Below, piece by piece: positions 34,427-44,193 of a DNA stretch of 64,000 nt (position 1 is the stretch's first letter; each line of letters begins with the position of its first letter). The notes beneath the pieces were generated by a model. The model saw only the letters and a program-made list of their open reading frames with translations, was not told the DNA's origin and searched no databases. The DNA lies in contig CATOTC010000001.1 in NCBI GenBank assembly GCA_951812975.1, forward strand, positions 962,001 through 1,026,000. Reading direction: 5' to 3'. The position numbers and the translations under genes are program-made. Source of the DNA: an uncultured Acidimicrobiales bacterium (lineage in GTDB: Bacteria > Actinomycetota > Acidimicrobiia > Acidimicrobiales > Aldehydirespiratoraceae).

Positions 34427-35140
34427 TCAGGCTGTAAGGGTTCGTGCTTCGTCGAATGCTTCTTGGAGGCGTGTTCCGACTTCAGCGCTGAGCGCTGCCA
34501 GCGCTGGGCGACTCATTCGGCTCTCCGGTGCCCAGATCGGCTTTCCGACCACGATCGCAACTCTGCCTCTGGAGGGGAACTTCGCCCCCGCGGGCAAAGC
34601 CGCCTCGGTTCCCGCGATTCCCACGGGGACTATCGGGGCACCCGTCTTGGACGCCAGATACGACATCCCGTCAAAGACACCAGTGACCCGGTCACCGCTT
34701 TGGCGGGTGCCCTCGGGGAAGACCAGCAACATCGAGCCCGAATCGAGCATCGCCCGGGCCGAACGCATCGCATCTCGGTCGGCTTCACCGCGTCGCAGCG
34801 GTATCGAACCGAGCGCCGCGCAGACCCATGCACCGATCGGATGGACGAACAGCGATTCCTTGCCCAGAGCCCGCAACCGGCGTCTAGTGCAACCCGAGAA
34901 GAGCGGGGCATCGAGGTTCGAGCGATGAACAGGTGCGATTATCACGGGACCGGTCGCAGGAATGTTCTCCGCCCCCCGGGATTTCAACCGCAACCACCGC
35001 CACAGCAACGTTCGGATGAGAAACCGGATCGTGTAGTAGAAAGCCATCGAGCGACGCTGGAGACCGACCTCCAGGGCCCACTCCATGCTCTTGGCTTCCC
35101 TCTGGGCTTTTTCGGCTCTGCCCTCAACAGGCTCGCTCAT
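34427..35140 (-). CDS. 1-acyl-sn-glycerol-3-phosphate acyltransferase
   Basis: 237 residues from the ATG at 35140 (MSEPVEGRAEKAQ); the longer frame to 35206 would run into purH. The acyltransferase motifs are APVHRSNLDAP (HX4D, catalytic), FVHPIGAWVCAALGSIPLRRG and VFPEGTRQSG (glycerol-phosphate binding), then GAPIVPVGIAGTEA. It acylates lysophosphatidate in the membrane. One N-terminal hydrophobic helix (FYYTIRFLIRTLLW) anchors it. It starts 13 bases after purH on the same strand. Confidence 0.9.
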   Translation of the reverse strand: MSEPVEGRAEKAQREAKSMEWALEVGLQRRSMAFYYTIRFLIRTLLWRWLRLKSRGAENIPATGPVIIAPVHRSNLDAPLFSGCTRRRLRALGKESLFVHPIGAWVCAALGSIPLRRGEADRDAMRSARAMLDSGSMLLVFPEGTRQSGDRVTGVFDGMSYLASKTGAPIVPVGIAGTEAALPAGAKFPSRGRVAIVVGKPIWAPESRMSRPALAALSAEVGTRLQEAFDEARTLTA

Positions 35141-35153
35141 CGTGGGACCCGCT

Positions 35154-36710
35154 CTAGTGGAGGAACTGTCGTTCGGCGGTGAAGACCATGGAGACACCAC
35201 GTTCATCGGCCGCCGCGATCGTCTGGCTGTCGTTGACTGAGCCCCCCGGCTGCACGATTATCGCTGCTCCCGCGTCTGCGGCCGCGTGGATACCGTCGGG
35301 GAAGGGGTAGAAGGCATCGCTGGCGCAGGCACCGCCTTCCGCTCGGCCATTCGCCTTGCCCGCGGCGATCTCCGCAGCTTCAACCCGGTTCTGTTGACCG
35401 GCTCCGATCCCCCAGGCCACTCCCTCGTGAGCCAGAACCACTGCGTTCGACTTGACATGACCGCATACCCGCCAGGCGAAGGCCGCGTCGGCAAGCTCAG
35501 CCGCAGTCGGTTCGCGCTCAGTGACCACTCGCCAACCAGCGGGCGACGATGCGAAACACTGGTTCTGTTGCACCAGGAACCCGTCGCTGATCTGACGCAG
35601 GCTGACACCGGCCGGCGATGTTGACCGCGGCGGCTCGGCGCGCAGAATACGGGTGTTGCGGCGCTTGGCTATCAGCCGCTCCACGGCGCCGTCTGCAAAC
35701 CCCGGCGCAATGATCACATCGGCCTGAGCAGCCGATTCGATTGCTTCGACCGTGGTTTCGTCGACGGTTCGATTCAGCGCGACGATTCCTCCGAACGCGC
35801 TGCGAGGGTCGCACTCGAACGCACGCAGGTATGCATCGGCGAGGTTTGTGGCGACGGCCGCTCCGCAGGGGTTGGCGTGTTTGATGATCGCTACCGCACA
35901 GCTGTCGCAGAGCGAGCCGAGTTCGTGGGTCAGCCGCCACGCCGCGTCGGCGTCGAAGATGTTGAGGTAGCTGAGCGGCACGCCCGAATACTGTTCGACC
36001 TGATCCCACATGCCGGTCCCACCGATCGAGCGGTAGCGCGCCCCGCTCTGATGCGGGTTCTCGCCGTAGCGGAGGGAATCGGCGCGTTCGAGGGCCAAGT
36101 GGATCGTGGGGGGAAGCGGCGTCGGTTCCGGTTCGCTGCTGTCGAACCAGTCGACGATCGCAGCGTCGTAGGCGGCGGTGTGAGCGAACGCGGCTCTGGC
36201 CAAGCGTCGGCGAGTGGCGTCCGACAAACCGGTGCCGCGGTCGTTGGCCCGCAGTTCCGCCAGGATCGGCTCGTAGTCGGCCGGGTTCGTGGCGACGCCA
36301 ACGTAAGCGTGGTTCTTGGCCGCGGACCGCAGCAGTGTCGGCCCGCCAATATCAATCATCTCGATTCCAGGTTCGGAGCCGAACGGATAGAGGTTGCCGA
36401 CCACCAGGTCGATCACTTCGATGTTGTGAGTCTCGAGATCAGCCTGATGCTCGGGGTCTTCCCGATCCGCGAGGATGCCCCCGTGAAGCCGCGGATGGAG
36501 CGTCGCCACACGATGTCCCAGCATGATCGGCGACCCGGTGTAGTCCGCAACGTCGGTGACCGGGATGCCCGCGGCCGATATGACCTTCGCGGTGCCGCCG
36601 CTCGAGATCAGCTCCCAGCCGAGGTCGACCAGTCCGCGGGCGAAATCCACGACCCCCGATTTGTCGAAGACCGACAGAAGCGCACGACGCGGAGGCGGAA
36701 CACTAGTCAT
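35154..36710 (-). CDS. purH: Bifunctional AICAR transformylase / IMP cyclohydrolase
   Basis: 518 residues. The cyclohydrolase domain opens with RRALLSVFDKSGVVDFARGL and contains GGTAKVI and HPRLHGGILADR; the transformylase domain has the Lys-His motif IKHANPCGAA and, near the end, ASDAFYPFPDG and QPGGSVNDSQ. It performs the last two steps of purine biosynthesis. The purN gene that commonly precedes it is not in the 213 bases upstream. It is followed by the acyltransferase gene. Confidence 0.96.
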   Translation of the reverse strand: MTSVPPPRRALLSVFDKSGVVDFARGLVDLGWELISSGGTAKVISAAGIPVTDVADYTGSPIMLGHRVATLHPRLHGGILADREDPEHQADLETHNIEVIDLVVGNLYPFGSEPGIEMIDIGGPTLLRSAAKNHAYVGVATNPADYEPILAELRANDRGTGLSDATRRRLARAAFAHTAAYDAAIVDWFDSSEPEPTPLPPTIHLALERADSLRYGENPHQSGARYRSIGGTGMWDQVEQYSGVPLSYLNIFDADAAWRLTHELGSLCDSCAVAIIKHANPCGAAVATNLADAYLRAFECDPRSAFGGIVALNRTVDETTVEAIESAAQADVIIAPGFADGAVERLIAKRRNTRILRAEPPRSTSPAGVSLRQISDGFLVQQNQCFASSPAGWRVVTEREPTAAELADAAFAWRVCGHVKSNAVVLAHEGVAWGIGAGQQNRVEAAEIAAGKANGRAEGGACASDAFYPFPDGIHAAADAGAAIIVQPGGSVNDSQTIAAADERGVSMVFTAERQFLH

Positions 36711-36923
36711 TGCCCGAACCTAGCAAGCCGCAAGTACCAAGAGGACGAGCGGATTGATCCCTCACACGGCCGCGACCTTACGAGGCCGTAGTCCGAGCGG
36801 CACGCCCGCGGCCTCGCGGCCGGTGAGCGTCGCGAACAAGAGCGGGGGTCCAGCGCAGTGAACGAGAGCGGGAGACGACAGGTCTCGGCGCACCCACGAT
36901 GTTCAATCCGCGCATTCGAAGAG

Positions 36924-37808
36924 TCACAGGCCGGCGACGATGTCGGCCATAAGCTCGCCAGCTTCAGTCGGGTTCTGCCCGACGTGAACACCAGCATCGG
37001 TCAACGCCTCGATCTTGGCAGCAGCGGTGCCCCGTCCACCTGAGACGATGGCTCCGGCGTGACCCATCTTCTTTCCTGGGGGGGCGGTGACCCCGGCGAC
37101 ATAGCCGGCGACGGGTTTGGTCATGTGGTTCTTGATGAACTCGGCCGCCTCCTCCTCGGCTGAGCCGCCGATCTCACCGATCATCATCACAGCCAGAGTC
37201 TCCGGGTCGTCTTCAAAGGCCCGCAGGCAGTCGATGAACGAGGTGCCCGGGACCGGGTCGCCACCGATGCCCACACAGGTCGTCACCCCGACATCGGCCT
37301 GTTTGAGTTCGTAGAGAGCCTGGTAGGTCAGAGTCCCGGAACGGCTGACGATTCCAACCGGGCCTCCTGCTTTGGCTATGTGACCTGCGGTGATACCGAT
37401 GTTGCACTTTCCGGGGCTGATTATTCCCGGGCAGTTCGGACCGAGCAGCAGGACATCGGGGAAGTCCCGCTTCAGGGCGTTGTAGAAGTAGACCTCGTCG
37501 TGTGCGGGCACACCTTCGGTGATGGCGACAATGAACTTGACGCCACCCTCGGCGGCCTCCAGCACCGCGCCCCGCACGCCTGGAGCGGGAATGAATATAC
37601 AGCTAGCGGTTGCCCCGGTCGCCTGCACCGCCTCGGTCACGTTGGCGTAGACCGGCACGCCGTCGACATCGGTGCCCGCCTTGGTCGGATGCGTGCCGGC
37701 GACCACCTGTGTGCCGTAGCCCCGGTTCAACAAGCCGTAATAGCTGCCTTGTGACCCGGTTAGGCCCTGGTAGACGACCTTCGTGTTCTCATCGACGAAG
37801 ATGCTCAT
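36924..37808 (-). CDS. sucD: Succinyl-CoA synthetase alpha subunit
   Basis: 294 residues. CoA-binding Rossmann domain TKVVYQGLTGSQGSYYG, ligase domain with GPNCPGIISPGKCNIG and the phosphohistidine loop GHAGAIVSGGRGTAAAK. With SucC it makes ATP or GTP from succinyl-CoA. The ATG is 27 bases downstream of sucC. The sequence after it, 36711-36923, shows no gene. Confidence 0.96.
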   Translation of the reverse strand: MSIFVDENTKVVYQGLTGSQGSYYGLLNRGYGTQVVAGTHPTKAGTDVDGVPVYANVTEAVQATGATASCIFIPAPGVRGAVLEAAEGGVKFIVAITEGVPAHDEVYFYNALKRDFPDVLLLGPNCPGIISPGKCNIGITAGHIAKAGGPVGIVSRSGTLTYQALYELKQADVGVTTCVGIGGDPVPGTSFIDCLRAFEDDPETLAVMMIGEIGGSAEEEAAEFIKNHMTKPVAGYVAGVTAPPGKKMGHAGAIVSGGRGTAAAKIEALTDAGVHVGQNPTEAGELMADIVAGL

Positions 37809-37835
37809 GGTCTGCTTCCCTTCTTCGTCGCTGAC

Positions 37836-38975
37836 TCAGCCGGCGAGCTCGACCACGCGGCGCGCCGCGTCGAGCATCGTCGGTTGCATCATCAAGTTGT
37901 CGGTCAGGTGTGGTTCCAGCATCGCCGTGCCCTCGGCGGCGTTGGTGCCGTCGAGCCGGATCACGATCGGGGAGTCGATGTCGACACGCTGCATTGCTTC
38001 GAGGATGCCGCTGGCGATTTCCTCGCCGCGGGTGATCCCCCCGAAAATGTTGATGAATATGGCCTTCACAGCCGGGTCGTTGTTGATTACCTCCAAAGCC
38101 CCCGCCATGACGTCGGCATTCGCGCCACCGCCGATGTCGAGGAAATTTGCGGGGCTTCCACCGACCTGATTGACGACGTCAACGGTGCTCATCGCCAGAC
38201 CAGCGCCGTTGGCGATCACCCCGACCGAGCCGTTGAGCCCGACGTACTGAAGCCCCTTGGCATGCGCTGCCTCCTCACGTTCATCACGGCTCTGCGTGGC
38301 GTCGTACTGGCGGTAGTCGGGATGGCGGAACTCGCTGTTGCCGTCGAGGGTCACCTTGGCGTCGAGCACATGCACCGACCCCTCGGGAGTCAGGATGAGG
38401 GGATTGATCTCAACGAGGTCGGCGTCTCCTCGGGTGTAGGCGGCGTAGAGCTTCAACAGGATCTCAACGGTCCCCTCGACCGCCGCGGACGGCAGGTTCG
38501 CTACCGCCACCCAGTCCCGGCACACCTCCTCGGTGAGCCCGTCGAGCGGATCGATCCAGATCTTGGCGATGGCCTCCGGGTTCGTTTCGGCCACAGTCTC
38601 GATCTCGACGCCGCCTTCAGCCGAGAGCATCCCGAGGTGCTTCTTGGCCGAACGGTCGAGTGTGAAGCTGGCGTAGTACTCCTCGGCGATGTCCGACGCC
38701 TTCTCAATCCAGACCCGCCGCACGATGTGGCCTTTGATATCAAGCCCCAGGATATTGCTTGCGTGTTCACGCACCGCGTCGAGGTCCGCCGCGTACTTGA
38801 CACCTCCTGCCTTGCCCCGCCCGCCGGTATGGACCTGGGCCTTGACCATGACCGGTGTGCCGAGCCGCTGCGCGGCTGCCACCGCCTCTGAAACGGTGAA
38901 AGCTGCTTCTCCGGGAGAGACTGGCAGACCGTAGCCGGCGAAGAACTCTTTTCCCTGATGCTCAAAAAGATCCAC
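37836..38975 (-). CDS. sucC: Succinyl-CoA synthetase beta subunit
   Basis: 379 residues. ATP-grasp domain starting MDLFEHQGKEFFAGYGLPV, with VMVKAQVHTGGRGKAGGVK, DADLVEINPLIL and the C-terminal NGAGLAMSTVDVVNQVGGSPANFLDIGGGA. It binds nucleotide and succinate. First gene of sucCD; the divergent small membrane protein begins 87 bases away. Confidence 0.96.
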   Translation of the reverse strand: MDLFEHQGKEFFAGYGLPVSPGEAAFTVSEAVAAAQRLGTPVMVKAQVHTGGRGKAGGVKYAADLDAVREHASNILGLDIKGHIVRRVWIEKASDIAEEYYASFTLDRSAKKHLGMLSAEGGVEIETVAETNPEAIAKIWIDPLDGLTEEVCRDWVAVANLPSAAVEGTVEILLKLYAAYTRGDADLVEINPLILTPEGSVHVLDAKVTLDGNSEFRHPDYRQYDATQSRDEREEAAHAKGLQYVGLNGSVGVIANGAGLAMSTVDVVNQVGGSPANFLDIGGGANADVMAGALEVINNDPAVKAIFINIFGGITRGEEIASGILEAMQRVDIDSPIVIRLDGTNAAEGTAMLEPHLTDNLMMQPTMLDAARRVVELAG

Positions 38976-39062
38976 CGCACCTCCAAGTTCGCGTGAACTC
39001 AGGCGATACTAGGCGGGTCCCGATGCTGTGACACAGTCCGCCGCAAACAGACCCGAGGAGCT

Positions 39063-39557
39063 ATGCCCGTCGCCCGAGGTCCACAGATCACCGCCCGCAA
39101 TGCGCTGCTAATCGGATTCACAGCGGTGGTCATAGCGGGTCTGCTGTTCGGCATGGTCTGGTTGGCCTCCTCCCAGGGAGACACCGAGATCGTGCTCGGC
39201 GACCGGGACTTCGACGCGGGCAAGATCGGGGCGATCAGCCGCGAGATCGCCGACAGAGGTCCGATTCTCTACTCCGATGTGGGCAGCAGCGGTCGACGCG
39301 ACATCATCGTCACCCACCTCGGTGCAGACCCGGAGCAGGGTTGGCTGGCTTTCGCAGCTCGGCGGGCAGACGATCCCCGAGACTGCTTCTTTGCCTGGGA
39401 CGCAGACGCACAGCTGTTCTTCCTCACCACCGCTGAGGGGAGCAGCACAACTTGTGACGAAGTCGCCGTCGATGCCGCAGGTACCGGACTGTTGCAGTAC
39501 GAAGTCGAGGTTCGGGACGGCAACATCCACGTCCTGCTCAACAACAACCGCGAGTGA
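39063..39557 (+). CDS. Small single-span membrane protein of unknown function
   Basis: 164 residues. One N-terminal membrane helix (ALLIGFTAVVIAGLLFGMVWLA, residues 14-35) with positive residues before it puts the remainder outside. The exported domain has VGSSGRRDIIVTHLG, FAARRADDPRDCFFAWD and a second Cys in STTCDEVAVD that may form a disulfide. No family recognised. Divergent from sucC and convergent with pcrA. Confidence 0.78.
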   Translation: MPVARGPQITARNALLIGFTAVVIAGLLFGMVWLASSQGDTEIVLGDRDFDAGKIGAISREIADRGPILYSDVGSSGRRDIIVTHLGADPEQGWLAFAARRADDPRDCFFAWDADAQLFFLTTAEGSSTTCDEVAVDAAGTGLLQYEVEVRDGNIHVLLNNNRE

Positions 39558-39572
39558 GCAGGGGAACTCGGA

Positions 39573-41861
39573 CTAGAGCTTCTCCAGAGGCGCCAGGGAC
39601 AGCAGCAGGGTCTTCTGTCCTACAGCAGGAAAGTTCACGGTGGCCTCGGGGCTGTCGCGGCTTCCGCCCATGTCGACAATCACTCCCTCGCCCCAGGAGG
39701 AGTGATGAACATCATCACCGATCTTCAGTCCGAGGGATTCCGCTCCCTTGGGCGCGAAGGGCGACTTGGCGGCGGGACTGTCGCCCTTCAGCGCCTCATC
39801 GACGATACGGTCGCGGTGCTCGTCAATGCCCGAGGGTCCGCTCTGCCGCTCGCTTCGGCCGCCACTATCCTCACTGCTCCGGCTCGCGCCGCGCTGGCCG
39901 AAGGTGCGCCGGCCGCTGGGGAATGAACGGTCGAAACGGTTGCTCCGGCGCTCCCCGCCGATCTCGTTGACCAGTTCCGGGGGGATCTCAGAGAAGAACC
40001 GGCTGGGTGGGTTGTACTGGGTCATGCCGTTGAGCATGCGGCTCTGGGCCCAGGTCAAATGAAGCGACTGCATCGCCCTGGTAACTCCCACATACGCCAG
40101 ACGTCGCTCCTCCTCGAGTTCCCGCGGTTCGCCCAAGGTTCGAATGTGCGGGAGGACGCCGTCCTCCATACCGGTCAGGAAAACGACGGGAAACTCAAGC
40201 CCCTTGGCTGAATGGAGGGTCATCAGCGTCACCAGCGACTCGCTGTCGTCCATGTCGTCGGTGTCGGTGACCAGGCTGATCTGTTCCAAGAACTCGTCGA
40301 CTGTCTCGAATTCGCGGGCCACTCCCAGCAGTTCCATGATGTTCTCAAGCCGGCCCTCGGCTTCAATGCCATGCTCAGCCTTCAGCTCCTCGAGATAACC
40401 GGAGCGTTCAAGAGCTTCTTCGATGATTGTCGCCGGCCCCGCTTCGAGTTCTCCGATCTCTGTTGTGAGTGTCAGGAACTTCCCGATCCCGGCGGTCGCG
40501 GGGCCGCTGACACCGGCACTCCGATAATTCTGGAGTGCTTGGGAGAACGACACGCCGTGAGCGGTGGCCCAGGCATCGAGCTTGGCGATCGACGAGTCGC
40601 CCACACCGCGTCTGGGCACATTGAGGACCCGCTTGACGCTGACTTCGTCCGTCGGATTGACGATGGCCCGCAGGTACGCCACTGCATCCTTGATCTCGCG
40701 TCGATCATAGAAGCGGGCACCACCCACCAACTGGTACGGAATCCCCACCCGCACGAGGTGTTCCTCAAGCACCCGCGACTGGCTGTTGGTGCGATAGAAC
40801 ACCGCCATCTCATCCCAGCGCATGCCCTCATGGGCCTGCAGGCGAGCCAGTTCGTGGGCCACGTAACGGGCCTCGTCATGCTCGTCGCCGGCGTGGTAGC
40901 GCACGATCTTCTCGCCCTGTCCGCGATCAGTCCAGAGGTCCTTGGGGACACGCCCCATGTTCTGTGCGATTACCGCATTGGCGGCGTCGAGGATGGACTG
41001 TGTCGAGCGATAGTTCTGCTCGAGCACGATCGTGGTGGCGTCTGGGAACGCCTTCTCGAACTCCAGAATGTTGCGCAGGTCGGCACCGCGGAAGGCGTAG
41101 ATGGACTGGTCTCCATCACCGACGACGGACACTCCCCGGTGCTGTTGGGCGAGCATCAACACGAGTTCGTTCTGGACCGAGTTGGTGTCCTGGTACTCGT
41201 CGACGAGGACATGGGCGAAGCGTTCCCGCCAACGCGCCAACACGTCGGGCTGGGTCCGGAACAACTCGACGGCGCGCATCAACAGGTCGTCGAAGTCCAT
41301 CGCCGCGGCCGCTACGAGTCGTCGCTGATACTCCAGGTATATGTCTGCGACACGCTTCGCGAAGAAGTCCTCCGCTGCGTCTGCGTAAGTGCTCGCCGAG
41401 ATGTTGTCGTTCTTGGCGGTGGAGATCGCAGCGTGGACCGACCGCGGCGTGAACCGCTTGGGGTCGATGTTGAGGTCGCGGATCACATAGCCGGTCAACC
41501 GTCGGGCGTCTGCCTGGTCGTAGATCGAGAACCGTCCTGGATAGCCGAGCCGGTCGGCATCTGAGCGCAGGATCCGCACACAGGCGGAATGGAACGTCGA
41601 GACCCACATCCTCTCGGCCACCGGTCCGACCAGGGTGGCCACGCGCTCCTTCATCTCGCCCGCCGCCTTGTTGGTGAACGTGATGGCAAGGATCTCGAAG
41701 GGCGACATGCCCTCGTCGATCATGTGGGCGATCCGGTGCGTGAGCACTCGCGTCTTGCCCGAACCAGCCCCCGCGACGACCAACAGGGGGCCTCCCGAGT
41801 GCAGCACCGCGTCGTATTGTGACGGGTTCAAACCCTCAAGGAGAGGCGATGTTTCGGGCAT
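39573..41861 (-). CDS. pcrA: ATP-dependent DNA helicase PcrA/UvrD
   Basis: 762 residues, superfamily 1A helicase. Motif I is VVAGAGSGKTRVLTHRIA, motif II LVDEYQDTNSVQ, motif III GDGDQSIYAFRGAD, motif IV LEQNYRST, motif V TLHSAKGLEFPVVFLTG and motif VI VGVTRAMQSLHL. The C-terminus ends with the tudor-like IGDDVHHSSWGEGVIVDMGG, the RNA-polymerase-binding domain of PcrA. It works in nucleotide excision repair and conflict resolution. Confidence 0.96.
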   Translation of the reverse strand: MPETSPLLEGLNPSQYDAVLHSGGPLLVVAGAGSGKTRVLTHRIAHMIDEGMSPFEILAITFTNKAAGEMKERVATLVGPVAERMWVSTFHSACVRILRSDADRLGYPGRFSIYDQADARRLTGYVIRDLNIDPKRFTPRSVHAAISTAKNDNISASTYADAAEDFFAKRVADIYLEYQRRLVAAAAMDFDDLLMRAVELFRTQPDVLARWRERFAHVLVDEYQDTNSVQNELVLMLAQQHRGVSVVGDGDQSIYAFRGADLRNILEFEKAFPDATTIVLEQNYRSTQSILDAANAVIAQNMGRVPKDLWTDRGQGEKIVRYHAGDEHDEARYVAHELARLQAHEGMRWDEMAVFYRTNSQSRVLEEHLVRVGIPYQLVGGARFYDRREIKDAVAYLRAIVNPTDEVSVKRVLNVPRRGVGDSSIAKLDAWATAHGVSFSQALQNYRSAGVSGPATAGIGKFLTLTTEIGELEAGPATIIEEALERSGYLEELKAEHGIEAEGRLENIMELLGVAREFETVDEFLEQISLVTDTDDMDDSESLVTLMTLHSAKGLEFPVVFLTGMEDGVLPHIRTLGEPRELEEERRLAYVGVTRAMQSLHLTWAQSRMLNGMTQYNPPSRFFSEIPPELVNEIGGERRSNRFDRSFPSGRRTFGQRGASRSSEDSGGRSERQSGPSGIDEHRDRIVDEALKGDSPAAKSPFAPKGAESLGLKIGDDVHHSSWGEGVIVDMGGSRDSPEATVNFPAVGQKTLLLSLAPLEKL

Positions 41862-41975
41862 CGGCTCACCCTACCCGTGTGGGGTGACACGACGACCGTC
41901 ATCGCACCGGGTCGATCATCCCACCGTGCATCGACAAATCGGTGTCGGTCCTCTATCCACTAGTAGATTGGACCG

Positions 41976-42620
41976 GTGAGCCAGGCCCAACTCGCCTTTG
42001 TCGTAGGTGTCGTAGCCACGGTCGTGACGTTCGTCCAGATTCTGCCGCAGATCACGCGGCTGCTGCGGATAGGGCGCACCGAGGGCATCTCGCCGGCCTG
42101 GGCTGCCATCGGTACCACCGTCAACGCCAGTTGGATCGCCTACGTGGTGGCCGAGGAACTGTGGGTGACCATTCCTGCGGTCATCGCGGGGGCCGCCAGC
42201 TATGGCGTGGTTCTGTATCTGCTCTACCGCAACAATGCAGGGATTCGGGCCGGGGTGATGTTGGCCGCTCTGGTCGCAGGGGCGTGCGTGATCGTGCAGT
42301 TGGTGGCCGGTTGGACGGTTCTGGGGACTGTGCTCGGTCTGTCAAACGGGCTCTACCTCGGGCCGTCTGTGGTGGTGGCGTGGAGGACGCATACACCGGT
42401 GGGAGTCTCTCCGCTGTCGTGGACGCTGGTGGCACTCGAAGGAATCTTCTGGGGCCTCTTCGGCGTCCTCGTCGAAGCTGCGCCGGTTGTCGTCTACGGC
42501 GTCAGCGCTACCTTGCTGGCCACTCTGGTGCTGCTGCGCCTGTGGGTCACCCGCCACCGCATCCGCCACGCCCTCAACACGCCGGCGCGCGGCTCCGGAT
42601 CCAACCCCCTAAGAGACTGA
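41976..42620 (+). CDS. PQ-loop (SWEET/MtN3-like) membrane protein with two repeats
   Basis: 214 residues, start GTG. About seven membrane spans with two PQ-loop units: VTFVQILPQITRLLRIGRTEGISP (residues 18-41) and YLGPSVVVAWRTHTPVGVSP (residues 127-146). Bacterial semiSWEETs have one such unit in about 90 residues, so a double unit in one chain resembles eukaryotic SWEET or cystinosin organisation. Sugar or amino-acid transport is a reasonable guess. Its last 12 bases overlap the end of the convergent VOC gene. Confidence 0.78.
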   Translation: MSQAQLAFVVGVVATVVTFVQILPQITRLLRIGRTEGISPAWAAIGTTVNASWIAYVVAEELWVTIPAVIAGAASYGVVLYLLYRNNAGIRAGVMLAALVAGACVIVQLVAGWTVLGTVLGLSNGLYLGPSVVVAWRTHTPVGVSPLSWTLVALEGIFWGLFGVLVEAAPVVVYGVSATLLATLVLLRLWVTRHRIRHALNTPARGSGSNPLRD

Positions 42621-43388
42621 GAACTCCCGATTCAGATCAATGATCCAGAACATGGCACCTTGATCATCGGCTAGCTGCGCCATACGTCCTGGTGCCTGGT
42701 CCATCGCAGGGACAACGACCTGACCGCCAAGGCGAACACACTTCTCAACCGCGGCGTCACAATCATCGACCGCAAAATAGACCGTCCAGTGGCTTGGGAC
42801 GCCTTCAGGAGCCGGTGAAACGGTTCCGATAATCTCCTCGCCTCGGCGTATGCCCTTGAGTTCTCCGCCTCCCATCGACACGCCGGTCCAGCCCAACAGG
42901 GCCGAGAAGAACCCCAGGGCAGCATCCACATCGCTGGTCAACAGCTCGTTCCAACACATCGTCCCGTGTTCGTCGACCAGATGGGCGCCATAGTGGTTCA
43001 TCGGCTCCCAGAGGATCACTACTCCCCCTGTCGGATCCGACACCACCGCGATTCGACCGGCCCCTGATTCAACGTCGATCACCGGTCCCATCGGCGTGCC
43101 GCCCGCTTCCACGACACCGCCGAGAGCGGCATCAACATCGTCGACCTTGATGTAGGTCTCCCAGCAGTAGGGAACGCCCATCTCGCCCAACTCCGGTGGT
43201 TGGCGCATCAGGCCGACCACGGGCTGTTCGTCCTTCAGACCCAGCGAATAGACAACCTCTCCGTTGTTGGTGTCGTCGCTGAAACTCCACCCGAACAGCG
43301 CCGAATAGAAGACCTTGGCAGCGTCGACATCACCGGTGCAGAGATCAACCCAATTGAACACGCCGTGCTCGTAACCGTCTCGTCGCGG
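42609..43388 (-). CDS. Two-domain VOC (glyoxalase-like) protein
   Basis: 259 residues from the ATG at 43388, chosen because GAAGGAG lies six to twelve bases before it; the open frame extends to 43454. Two VOC domains follow: GVFNWVDLCTGDVDAAKVFYSALFGW and TMCWNELLTSDVDAALGFFSALLGW, matching the Cfp30B/27-kDa antigen type of actinobacteria. Metal ligands of active glyoxalase are not clearly conserved, so the substrate is open. Confidence 0.86.
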   Translation of the reverse strand, partial: PRRDGYEHGVFNWVDLCTGDVDAAKVFYSALFGWSFSDDTNNGEVVYSLGLKDEQPVVGLMRQPPELGEMGVPYCWETYIKVDDVDAALGGVVEAGGTPMGPVIDVESGAGRIAVVSDPTGGVVILWEPMNHYGAHLVDEHGTMCWNELLTSDVDAALGFFSALLGWTGVSMGGGELKGIRRGEEIIGTVSPAPEGVPSHWTVYFAVDDCDAAVEKCVRLGGQVVVPAMDQAPGRMAQLADDQGAMFWIIDLNREFSVS

Positions 43389-43479
43389 CATCACAAGCTC
43401 CTTCAGTTCGCCCTGACCTTCAAGCCTCGAACCAACAGCAATGTACAAGCACAACGGGCGGCTGTGCGCCCCGTCGCGC

Positions 43480-44193
43480 TCAGGCTGTGAGCTTGTAGCC
43501 GACGCCGCGGACCGTGACGATCCGCTCAGGGCGATTCGGGTTCGGTTCGATCTTGGCTCTCAACCGCTTGATGTGGACGTCGAGGGTCTTGGTATCGCCG
43601 ACGTAGTCGTAGCCCCAGACCCGGTCGATGAAAGTGTCGCGGGTGACGACCCGACCCGGATTCCGCATCAGCAACGCCAGGATCTGAAACTCTTTCAACG
43701 GGAGTTTGACCTGCGCCCCGTCGACTATGACTTCATGGCGTTCACTGTCGAGGTGCAGCCCACCGACCTGCAGCACCGGTTCGTCGGAGTCAGAACCGGG
43801 AACAGGCGAGGTTCCGTTGATCGCCGCACGACGCAACAGTGCCCTTATCCGGGCAACCAGTTCCCGCAGCCGGTACGGCTTTGACACATAGTCGTCGGCG
43901 CCCACCTCGAGTCCGACCACCGCGTCGATCTCCTCACTCTTGGCGGTGACCATGATGATCGGGACGCCAGACTCGGAGCGGATCTCGCGGCAGACGTCGA
44001 TACCCGATATTCCCGGCAACATCACATCGAGAAGCACCAGGTCGGGAGTTTCTTTCTTGAACTGGGCCAGGGCTTGGGGGCCGTCGCGGGCGACATCGAT
44101 CTGGAACCCTTCCCGCTGCAGCCCGACCCGGAGGGCCTCCAGGAACGACTCCTCATCGTCCACAACAAGGATGCGCGCACCTCTACGGTTCAT
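43480..44193 (-). CDS. regX3: Response regulator RegX3 (OmpR family)
   Basis: 237 residues. Receiver domain ARILVVDDEESFLEALRVGL with phospho-Asp in LVLLDVMLPG, then a winged helix: HEVIVDGAQVKLPLKEFQIL, RVVTRDTFIDRVWGYDYVGDTKTLDVHIKRLR. It overlaps senX3 by four bases and lies in the pst-phoU cluster, so it most likely activates phosphate-starvation genes through the PHO box at 50494-50522. Confidence 0.93.
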   Translation of the reverse strand: MNRRGARILVVDDEESFLEALRVGLQREGFQIDVARDGPQALAQFKKETPDLVLLDVMLPGISGIDVCREIRSESGVPIIMVTAKSEEIDAVVGLEVGADDYVSKPYRLRELVARIRALLRRAAINGTSPVPGSDSDEPVLQVGGLHLDSERHEVIVDGAQVKLPLKEFQILALLMRNPGRVVTRDTFIDRVWGYDYVGDTKTLDVHIKRLRAKIEPNPNRPERIVTVRGVGYKLTA

